Positions 26,742 through 33,129 of a stretch of DNA of 33,129 nt are shown piece after piece. Numbering within the stretch: the stretch's first letter is position 1; every line of letters starts with the position of its first letter. A program made the translations under genes and the position numbers. Source of the DNA: an uncultured Paraglaciecola sp. (GTDB lineage Bacteria; Pseudomonadota; Gammaproteobacteria; Enterobacterales; Alteromonadaceae); assembly GCF_913058035.1 (NCBI RefSeq), contig NZ_CAJXPA010000034.1, forward strand, positions 1 to 33,129, in the 5' to 3' direction. The notes beneath the pieces are model-generated. The model saw only the letters and a list, made by a program, of their open reading frames with translations, had not been told where the DNA came from and did no database searches.

Positions 26742-29249
26742 ATGAAAAAATTTACCTTAAATGCAATCGCCGCTGCAACAATGGCACTAAGCATGCCGTC
26801 GGCAGTGTTAGCTGAAGCCGCCATTGGCGCGCAGTTAGCTGAATTTTTACCTACAATGACAGGAACCGAAACGGTTATGGCTGTTGTTACTTATAATCAA
26901 TTAGAGCCTGTTTCGACAACCCAACTTGAGCATCTTTCTACATTGGGTATTAGTCAGGCGGTTCAGTTTGCTTCGGTTCCAGTTATCGGGGTAGTGGCTA
27001 ACCTAGAACAAATTCAAGCCATTGCTAATCGTAGTGATGTACGCTCGGTATGGTTAAACCGTCATCTAGAATACTTTAATGCTGATGCTCGTCAAATTAC
27101 TGGTGTTGCTTCAGTACAAGGTGATGATTTTGTTAAACTTAACGGTGTTGAATATACCGGTAAGGGTGTCACTGTGATGGTGAATGATTCAGGTATCGAT
27201 GCCACCCATCAGGATTTATTTTTTGGTGATAAAGTCATTGATAATGTGCAGGGTCTTACTCACGCTAGTGCCTTAAGCATCGGTGGGGTTACAGAAGGTT
27301 TCATCATCAAGAACCAACCTAACACTGACACTAATTCAGGTCATGGCACCCATTGTGCAGGCACAATTGCAGGCTTAGGTGTCATGTCAGACGGTAAGTA
27401 CACAGGTGCCGCTCCCGATGCTAAGTTAGTTGGCTATGGCTCAGGTGCCGTAATTGCTATCCTTGATACTATCGGAGCTTACGACTACGCCATTAGCAAG
27501 GGTGATAGTTACGACGAAGGCCCGTTACGCGTAATGAGTAATTCATGGGGTTCAAGTGGCAAGTTTGATTCATCAGGCCCAGTTACTTTAGTGTCATATA
27601 AAGCACATAGATTGGGTATATTGTCTGTGTTTGCAGCTGGCAATTCAGGTTCAGGTGAAGATACACATAACCCTTATGCCCAAATTCCTTGGGGAATGTC
27701 TATTGGCGCGGGTGAAAAAGATGGCACTCTCGCTGGTTTTTCTTCACGAGGTTACAAGTGGGAATCAGGTGATTTCACTATGCCTGATGGCACAAACTGG
27801 ACATATAACAACGAAGTGACAGTCGTGGCTCCAGGCGTAGATATTATCTCTACTCGCGCTCTCACCAATGCAGGTGCTAATGGTGGTGCCGACGATGCAG
27901 AGGCGATGGACGCAACGCATGTACCGTTCTATACCATGATATCAGGTACGTCTATGGCAACGCCTCACGTAGCCGGAATTGTTGCCCTGATGATGGAAGC
28001 TAATCCAGGTTTGGACACACTCACAATCAAAAGATTGTTACAAGAATCTGCTACTAATATGCCAGGTTACGAACGTTATGAAGTCGGTGCTGGATATGTG
28101 AATGCACGTGCAGCAGTTGCAGCAGCGAAAAACTTTGATATGGACCATAAAGTAACGGTGAACAACCTACGTGACAAAGTGTTTAATGCTAATGCATTGA
28201 TTAAAATCAGTGACAAGACCTTTACAGATAGCATATGGGTAACGCCCGCTGGCACAACAGAGCCAGTAGGATTAAAAAATGCATTTACGTTTGATGTACA
28301 TGCTGATGCCATCTGGGTTAAAGGGGCAGCGAGTACACTTGCTAATACTTCTAAACTGGTTTTAGTTGACCCACAGGGTAATGAATACTTTGGTAACTTA
28401 ACGTTACCAGTGCTTGGAACTGAAATGCGTGTTACTGCTCCGGCGATGGAAGGCACTTGGAGTGTCCGTGTAGACGGTCTGACGTCATTGTCTGGTGTTA
28501 ATCCTGACCCGCTTGGATTAACCAATGGCCCCATGGCTCCTGATAATTTTGACGTTACCATCACATTTGAAGACTTGATTGGCTTTGATGGAGTAGACGA
28601 TATAACAGGTCATCCATATGAAAAAGCGATGCAATATGCTGTTAGCAAACGACTGATGGATGGTTTTAACGACCGTGGTTTCCGCCCAGACGCAAAATTA
28701 AAACGTAAAGACCTCGCTAAGTACTTAGTTATGGGTGGTGCTGTTCGTCAATACCGCGATCTAGACAATGAGCCGCAGCCAGCTCTTAGTTCAGTCCCTA
28801 CTAGTTATAAAGCATTTGTTGAATCTGTATCGGTTGGGGGTGGCGCATTGAAAGACAAGCTGCTCAACCAAGCTCCTATCATGCTTAGCGAAGGGGGTAA
28901 CTTTGCACCTAAGGGACGGGTAAATAAACTAGATCTTGCCTACAGTCTAGTACAAGTATTAGGGCTTGAGTCGGTCGCTACAGCATTTGATCCTAGTGAT
29001 GATATTACCGTTGACTATAATGGTCAGATTATTGTGTTAGCAGATCAAGATAACATTCCAGACGATATGAAAGGTTATGTACAAGTTGCAATACAGCTAT
29101 CATTATTGAATGTTAACTTTGCCGTGGTTCAAGACTATTATGACTTGACGCCGCAGCTCACTGCAACCTTCAAACCAGGTTACAAAGTGACCCGTGCAGA
29201 ATACGCTATTACGGCTGGTCGCTTTTTTGGACAATACTTCAGTCAGTAA
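26742..29249 (+). CDS. secreted S8 subtilisin-like protease with C-terminal SLH-like repeats (copy 2)
   Basis: A paralogue of the preceding protease, 835 residues, with the same layout: signal peptide to about residue 25 (AVLA/EA), propeptide-like region, catalytic Asp149, His201, oxyanion Asn301 and Ser404 (SGTSMATPHVAG), a beta domain (about 490-600), then SLH-like repeats (AMQYAVSKRLMDG, FRPDAKLKRKDLAKYLV, APKGRVNKLDLAYSLVQV). The catalytic domains are highly similar and the beta domains have diverged most, which suggests different substrate recognition after duplication. The frame also has a GTG at 26739, but the ATG at 26742 matches the MKKFTL start of copy 1 and was chosen. A terminator follows directly. 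Confidence 0.92.
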   Translation: MKKFTLNAIAAATMALSMPSAVLAEAAIGAQLAEFLPTMTGTETVMAVVTYNQLEPVSTTQLEHLSTLGISQAVQFASVPVIGVVANLEQIQAIANRSDVRSVWLNRHLEYFNADARQITGVASVQGDDFVKLNGVEYTGKGVTVMVNDSGIDATHQDLFFGDKVIDNVQGLTHASALSIGGVTEGFIIKNQPNTDTNSGHGTHCAGTIAGLGVMSDGKYTGAAPDAKLVGYGSGAVIAILDTIGAYDYAISKGDSYDEGPLRVMSNSWGSSGKFDSSGPVTLVSYKAHRLGILSVFAAGNSGSGEDTHNPYAQIPWGMSIGAGEKDGTLAGFSSRGYKWESGDFTMPDGTNWTYNNEVTVVAPGVDIISTRALTNAGANGGADDAEAMDATHVPFYTMISGTSMATPHVAGIVALMMEANPGLDTLTIKRLLQESATNMPGYERYEVGAGYVNARAAVAAAKNFDMDHKVTVNNLRDKVFNANALIKISDKTFTDSIWVTPAGTTEPVGLKNAFTFDVHADAIWVKGAASTLANTSKLVLVDPQGNEYFGNLTLPVLGTEMRVTAPAMEGTWSVRVDGLTSLSGVNPDPLGLTNGPMAPDNFDVTITFEDLIGFDGVDDITGHPYEKAMQYAVSKRLMDGFNDRGFRPDAKLKRKDLAKYLVMGGAVRQYRDLDNEPQPALSSVPTSYKAFVESVSVGGGALKDKLLNQAPIMLSEGGNFAPKGRVNKLDLAYSLVQVLGLESVATAFDPSDDITVDYNGQIIVLADQDNIPDDMKGYVQVAIQLSLLNVNFAVVQDYYDLTPQLTATFKPGYKVTRAEYAITAGRFFGQYFSQ

Positions 29250-29264
29250 TATTAGAACGTAACC

Positions 29265-29289
29265 AGGAGGCCAATCGGCCTCCTTTTTT
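29265..29289 (+). terminator. rho-independent terminator after S8 peptidase 2
   Basis: AGGAGGCC (29265-29272) and GGCCTCCT (29277-29284) pair around AATC and are followed by five T residues. Confidence 0.92.
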
Positions 29290-29367
29290 ATTTGAAGTAC
29301 TTATCACATGAATACATTGCCCTGTAACGAGGTATGTCAATTAACGTGAATTGGAAATAACCAAAAA

Positions 29368-29450
29368 AAGAAAAAATTTTGTATTAAAGCCATTTTAGCG
29401 GTTGCCGTTTTTGCCCTATCTTCAATGACACACGCGGGCCTCATTACTTT
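29368..29450 (+). pseudogene. orphan signal-peptide remnant of an exported (PEP-CTERM-like?) protein
   Basis: From an AAG at 29368, probably a mutated ATG, the frame reads KKKFCIKAILAVAVFALS and then SMTHAGLITF. This is a textbook signal peptide with a cleavage site after THA and a mature start (GLITF) like that of many PEP-CTERM or exported proteins. The frame is then lost where IS6-type transposase sequence begins. The rest of the gene is gone. Confidence 0.5.
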
Positions 29451-29776
29451 TGGCAGTCAGTCGATCAGGATGGTGATGAAATTGATATTATGGTTCAGAA
29501 ACGTAAAGACAAGAAAGCGGCGTGACGATCCTTTAGAAGTTACTCAAAGGGCAACAAGCTGAGCCAATCGGGATCATCACTGATAAATTGCGCAGTTATT
29601 CAGCAATAGTGAAAGAACTCGCACCTGATGTTGAGCATTCTGCCAAGCAATACGAAAATAACCGATGCGAATTATCCCATCAACCTAGTCGACAACACGA
29701 AAGGCAGATGAGGAAATTTAATTCCCAAGGTCAGGCTCAACGATTTCTCTGGTGTCTTGGAATACGGATGTTTTGA
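29451..29776 (+). pseudogene. IS6-family (IS26-like) transposase, C-terminal remnant
   Basis: Fragments in two frames rebuild the second half of an IS6-type DDE transposase: WQSVDQDGDEIDIMVQKRKD, then LLKGQQAEPIGIITDKLRSY, VEHSAKQYENNRCELSHQPS and RKFNSQGQAQRFL. The second catalytic Asp (IITDKL) and the Glu (ENNRCE) are visible. The N-terminal part with the first Asp and the helix-turn-helix is missing, there is an in-frame TGA at 29523-29525, and a frameshift follows near 29540. I could not identify terminal inverted repeats. It is inactive debris, joined upstream to the signal-peptide remnant. Confidence 0.85.
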
Positions 29777-30476
29777 CATACTTTTATGCTAGTAGAATCG
29801 ATGAATTTGATGCCTGTAGGCTTCCCCTTTAATGAGGTGAAGTAGGCGTACATATAGACAATAACTATTGGCATGACTTCAATAAATCGGGCGTAGCTGA
29901 GTAAATTTGGAAGTCTTCTTTGTAAATGTGAGATACATAGATAAGATAATAGTTTTTGAAATCTTTGTAATGTGACATATGAAAAATCATAACAATTGTC
30001 ATGATTTCGCTAGTTATCATTCGACCATTATGTCGACGTTTTTGAGTCCCGTCTTCGAGTAATTGTTCTTATTAGAAAGGGATAAATATTTTTTAAAAAT
30101 AATCATTATCGCAAAACAACTCAACTAACTTATTCATGCCTGTTCCTTTTAATATCCTACTCTCTTGGTCGGAAGATCGGATCTTGGAACAGGTATTTAG
30201 TTCAATTTTTTAAACAGGATTCAGGTTAGTTAAATTGGCTAGGGCGCCTTTAATTACAGGTTGAGTTTGAACGAATCTGACTCCGCAGGTTTCTTACTAT
30301 GCTAGATAGAGGGATAGAAGTGTGGGAAGGCGGCAATGGAAGTTTCAAAAAAACAATTAGGTTTTTCAAAAGCATATCACTAAAGAATCAGGTTAAAGCA
30401 AATACTAGATAGTTCGATAACTAACATCAATCTCAGAACAGAGCTGTTTAATGCAATAATGCTCCGATTCAAGAAC
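29777..30476. other. gene-free interval with one inverted repeat
   Basis: No ORF with coding character. CCTGTTCC at 30139-30146 is the exact reverse complement of GGAACAGG at 30186-30193, and between them AAGAT and ATCTT form a smaller dyad. This could be an element end or a structured RNA. The rest looks like decayed DNA at the 3' side of the IS6 fragment. Confidence 0.4.
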
Positions 30477-31604
30477 TTATTGCTTAATGCTGACACTTTC
30501 TAAATTGGAAAACTGAATGTTTGACTTTTTTGAGGACTTTGCAATATACATGGCTTTATCTGCGCATTCCATCAACTCATCGGTGGTAAGTCCATCATTA
30601 GGATAAATACTTATCCCTATACTAGCGGAAATTTGATAACCATCATTTTTCGAATCATCTGACTCTTCAATAACAATAGGGACAACTAGAGTATCTTGCA
30701 ATTTCTCAGCTATCAACGTCAATTCGACAACATCACTCTTATTCTCAACTAATAGAATAAATTCATCTCCGCCAATTCTTGCAAATGTGTCTTCCCTCCT
30801 AACACATTTCTGCAACCGAAATGCGACCTCCTGCAAGACTGTATCACCAATATTATGACCACAATCATCATTAATTTGTTTGAAACTGTCTAGATCAATA
30901 AAGAATATAGCCAAACTGGAATCATTTCGGCTTGCCCTAGCCATCGCCTGAGCAATTCTCTCATTAAATAAATTGCGATTTGGAATATTAGTAAGCGGAT
31001 CATAGTGAGCAGCTTTCTGCAACATAATCGACTCTTTCTCTCTTCTTAAAACCAAGCTCACTAAATAGCTGGCAGTTTGCATCAAATTCTTTTGAAATTG
31101 GCTGGGTTCTCGCTTTGAAAAACTGGACAACGCAAAAGAGCCAATAGGTTGATTATCTGCATCCACCACAGGCATAGACCAACAGGCATGTACGTTAAAG
31201 TCAAAAACATACTTTTGTAAATTTTTCCAGCGTTCATCCGTACTCGTGTCACACACGAATTGTGGTGTTCCTTTGTAAACGGCTGTTCCACACGAACCTG
31301 CAAACTCATCTGGAACAAGCCCATTTAAGTCTTCGCATGCTTGATTTGGAAGATTAGGAGCTGCTCGAACAAACAACTCAGTTCTGGATGCATTAAACAA
31401 CATGATGGAAGCTAAAGACTCATCGACAATACCTTCGGCAATTTTGCAAAGCGAATCTAACGCGTACTGATAATCATTACCTGTTACAACGACCTCTAAA
31501 ATATCCCTCTGTACTTTGACAAGTTTGTTCGACTCTTCGAGGGTTAACGGGTCTGTGCCGCTTTGGTGTTCTAACGCCACGTTTCTTTGAATCTCATTTA
31601 ACAC
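30477..31604 (-). CDS. GAF-domain diguanylate cyclase (GGDEF)
   Basis: A cytoplasmic 375-residue signalling enzyme making cyclic di-GMP from two GTP. A GAF sensor domain spans about residues 30-190 (with FAGSCGTAVYKGTPQFVCD and ACWSMPVVDADNQPIGSFAL). The GGDEF domain spans about 200-365: HYDPLTNIPNRNLF, the metal-binding FFIDLDSFKQIND, and the intact active site RIGGDEF (278-282). An RxxD product-inhibition site (RRED, 269-272) lies five residues before it, so feedback control is expected. No transmembrane segment. The ligand of the GAF domain is unknown. Translation starts at GTG 31604 with a weak ribosome binding site. It stands alone, flanked by decayed genes. Confidence 0.93.
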   Translation of the reverse strand: MLNEIQRNVALEHQSGTDPLTLEESNKLVKVQRDILEVVVTGNDYQYALDSLCKIAEGIVDESLASIMLFNASRTELFVRAAPNLPNQACEDLNGLVPDEFAGSCGTAVYKGTPQFVCDTSTDERWKNLQKYVFDFNVHACWSMPVVDADNQPIGSFALSSFSKREPSQFQKNLMQTASYLVSLVLRREKESIMLQKAAHYDPLTNIPNRNLFNERIAQAMARASRNDSSLAIFFIDLDSFKQINDDCGHNIGDTVLQEVAFRLQKCVRREDTFARIGGDEFILLVENKSDVVELTLIAEKLQDTLVVPIVIEESDDSKNDGYQISASIGISIYPNDGLTTDELMECADKAMYIAKSSKKSNIQFSNLESVSIKQ

Positions 31605-31801
31605 TCTATTTTTAATAATTATATGGACACTATTTTTATTCAGGTTCTCAAATTAACTTTTCGAGGTATGCTCTTAACAACCATTTAACATGCACTATAA
31701 CGCGAAAGATATCTTATAGCTAGATTAAGCCTTTTCCAGTATAAAATGCGTCTGAGAGCTCAAATCTTGACCATGATCATGACAATAATACAAAAGCAAT
31801 C

Positions 31802-31993
31802 ATGAATATTGAATATTGAATATTGAATATTTAACCACCAGTGAAGCCCTTGATCGTTTTATTCAAGGAAATCAAGTCGTAGCTTTTACCATTAAAGGTG
31901 ACAAGAATGAGTGATATCGATTTATTCAAAAAACACTCATAAAGTTTTGCTAGATGACATTATCTAAATCAGAGAAAGATATCCTGACTGACC
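31802..31993 (+). pseudogene. N-terminal remnant of a transposase/integrase-like protein
   Basis: After ATG 31802 the frame (MNIEY) is interrupted by a 7-bp repeat expansion. The downstream frame reads YLTTSEALDRFIQGNQVV, AFTIKGDKNE, a TGA (31912-31914), YRFIQKTLIKFC, a TAG (31951-31953), then MTLSKSEKDILTD. The order 'short strand domain, K-x-x-RY-x-FI-x-KTLIKF, then LSKSEK' recalls the N-terminus of a group of DDE integrase/transposase proteins whose DNA-binding helix follows. Homology ends near 31993, where antisense ABC-ATPase sequence begins. The family assignment is tentative; the pseudogene status is clear. Confidence 0.5.
31804..31831. repeat. four tandem copies of the heptamer GAATATT
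   Basis: Perfect copies at 31804-31810, 31811-31817, 31818-31824 and 31825-31831. The first overlaps the G of the ATG. Copy numbers of 2, 5 or 8 would keep the downstream frame open; four copies close it with an early TGA at 31817-31819 in the ATG frame. Confidence 0.9.
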
Positions 31994-32306
31994 CAGTCGT
32001 CATCGCCATTTTAAACATAGTTGCGAGCAGACCAATAATTTTCAACAACCTCCTGCGCCATTGTTTAGGTGTAAAAACTAGACTAATGCCTTCCAGCAGT
32101 AGTTTAAATAGGCTCGATTTACCACAGCCATTAGCATCAATAATTGCAGTGCAGTGTATCGGTTGAATGGTGGCAAAGGTATCGTCGAAGAGTCGCTGGG
32201 GCCAGGTTGTAGGATGATGTATTGTAAGGTGATCTTGAGCAGAATTATAACCTGAGTTGGCATTAAATTTGGTATTGATATTAATACGAGTGTTAATAAC
32301 AAGCAC
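31975..32306 (-). pseudogene. N-terminal remnant of an ABC-F (YheS-like) ATPase
   Basis: On the minus strand the frame from 32306 contains RLFDDTFATIQP, then IIDANGCGKSSLFKLLLE with a Walker A motif (altered G to D: IDANGCGKSS), then ISLV and FTPKQWRRRLLKII. In a second frame (around 32035-31975) ARNYV, a stop, and NGDDDWVSQ follow. This parallels the start of ABC-F proteins such as YheS (ATI.P, NGCGKS, EIS, FP..W, then A..YV.DGD). The first beta-strands are scrambled and the rest of the protein is missing, with antisense integrase-like sequence beyond. It is inactive. Confidence 0.5.
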
Positions 32307-32340
32307 ACAGAGCGTGATTAGATGCCCTAAGCCCGAGTAT

Positions 32341-33042
32341 TTATTTACGCAACTGATAACCGGTTCTAAAAATTTGCCAAACGATGACTAGTGCAATGCT
32401 CAAAAAGAATAAAATCATCGCAATACTGGTCGCAACATTAACATCGGATACGCCATAAAAACTCCAGCGAAAACCACTAATCAAATAGACAACAGGGTTA
32501 AATAAGGTCACTGTTTGCCAAAAAGGCGGCAGCATACTAATTGAATAAAAGCTTCCCCCCAAGAATACCAGTGGCGTAATAACTAGCGATGGGATCAATT
32601 GTAACTTCTCAAAATTATCTGCCCAAATACCAATAATAAAACCTAGGAGGCTAAAGGTCACGCAGGTCATTACCAAGAAAAATAACATAGCGAAGGGGTG
32701 GGCTATTTGTAGCGGAACAAAAAGTCCAGCGGTCGCTAGGATAATAAAGCCAACAATAAGGGACTTCGACGTGGCCGCACCTACATATCCCAGTATAATT
32801 TCGCGTGCAGATACTGGTGCTGATAATACTTCGTAGATAGTGCCAGAAAACTTGGGAAAGAAAATACCAAAGGATGCGTTTGAGATGCTTTGTGTTAACA
32901 GCGACAGCATTAATAGACCTGGCACAATAAATGACCCATAAGGTATGCCATCTATCTCATCGATACGCGAGCCAATTGCTGAGCCAAATACAATGAAATA
33001 CAACGAGGTAGAAATAATAGGCGAAATGATGCTTTGCAACAG
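32341..33042 (-). CDS. ABC-2 type transporter permease, YadH-like (N-terminus cut off by contig end)
   Basis: The membrane subunit of an ABC-2 exporter with about six helices. Sequence features match E. coli YadH and NodJ-type permeases: [40 protein letters not shown], the ABC-2 signature segment ([20 protein letters not shown]), [19 protein letters not shown] and [13 protein letters not shown]. About the first 27 residues are missing relative to YadH. The open frame continues to 33123 only because adapter sequence happens to be open; those residues are not real. The ATPase partner gene (yadG-like) would lie beyond the window. The substrate is unknown. Confidence 0.88.
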   Translation of the reverse strand: MLQSIISPIISTSLYFIVFGSAIGSRIDEIDGIPYGSFIVPGLLMLSLLTQSISNASFGIFFPKFSGTIYEVLSAPVSAREIILGYVGAATSKSLIVGFIILATAGLFVPLQIAHPFAMLFFLVMTCVTFSLLGFIIGIWADNFEKLQLIPSLVITPLVFLGGSFYSISMLPPFWQTVTLFNPVVYLISGFRWSFYGVSDVNVATSIAMILFFLSIALVIVWQIFRTGYQLRK

Positions 33043-33129
33043 CTGTCTCTTATCCACCTCTCCGAGCCCACGATACCGTACTAGATCTCGTATGCCGTCT
33101 TCTGCTCTCAACACAACATACATCGTATG
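33043..33129. other. Illumina Nextera adapter contamination at the contig end (not genomic)
   Basis: From 33043 the sequence runs CTGTCTCTTATCCACCTCT, CCGAGCCCACGATAC, CGTACTAG, ATCTCGTATGCCGTCTTCTG. This is the Nextera mosaic end and read-2 sequence (three mismatches), the 8-base i7 index CGTACTAG and the P7 adapter. Its translation on the minus strand ([10 protein letters not shown] to VDKRQ) is a well-known contaminant peptide. The final about 23 bases (33107-33129) are unassigned tail. Confidence 0.95.

Noticed and set aside
28076-28564. Minus-strand frame of 162 codons inside S8 peptidase 2
   Set aside because: Shadow of the peptidase coding strand, with no start context.
30170-30190. 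Illumina-like AGATCGG string in mid-contig
   Set aside because: Only a few bases match an adapter and flanking bases do not continue it, unlike the clear adapter at the contig end.
1-33129. CRISPR arrays, tRNA or rRNA genes, prophage structural genes, toxin-antitoxin pairs
   Set aside because: None was seen on reading either strand; short direct repeats found are the 7-, 14- and 17-bp duplications already listed.

Overview
The window looks like one end of a contig from a marine gammaproteobacterium, most likely of the order Alteromonadales (Glaciecola/Paraglaciecola/Alteromonas-like). This is inferred from the AT-rich codon use and from the gene families present: YgiQ radical SAM protein, DUF2797, DUF2177, a TIGR01837-type phasin, ATP-dependent PEP carboxykinase and large secreted S8 proteases. 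No rRNA, tRNA, CRISPR array or prophage was found.

Layout. Positions 1-1909 hold the end of an unknown (possibly TonB-like) gene, an M14/aspartoacylase-type metallopeptidase and a small lipoprotein. Positions 2128-3370 hold a decayed, truncated S9 prolyl-oligopeptidase-type gene on the minus strand. From 3500 to 16800 most genes are intact housekeeping or metabolic genes: a short signal peptidase I, DUF2797, ribosome hibernation factor HPF, a phosphotransferase with two downstream membrane proteins, a DUF1353-like protein, an MsbA-related ABC exporter, peptide deformylase, an MltB-type lytic transglycosylase and YgiQ. A 121-bp MITE-like repeat lies between the ABC exporter and the deformylase. 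Positions 16981-20800 are accessory: a frameshifted OafA-type acyltransferase/SGNH gene, an unexplained structured stretch, and a small membrane-protein gene broken by a 17-bp tandem duplication. PckA and a phasin follow on the minus strand.

The most distinctive locus is 23968-29290. Two tandem, paralogous, almost equally long (836 and 835 aa) secreted subtilases carry C-terminal SLH-like repeats. Each has its own terminator, and each is preceded by a nearly identical 16-bp palindrome (TAGGGGGAACCCCCTA and TAGGGGGAAACCCCTA) ending about 80 bp before the start codon. This suggests a duplicated transcription unit under one shared dimeric regulator. Downstream come debris (an orphan signal-peptide remnant joined to an IS6-family transposase fragment), a GAF-GGDEF diguanylate cyclase, a transposase/integrase-like remnant containing a 7-bp repeat, an ABC-F ATPase remnant and a YadH-like ABC-2 permease cut off by the contig end.

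The last about 87 bases (33043-33129) are not genomic. They closely match the Illumina Nextera transposase end, i7 index and P7 adapter, so the apparent N-terminus of the last ORF is an artefact. Pseudogenes are unusually frequent for a free-living bacterium: at least seven broken genes in 33 kb.
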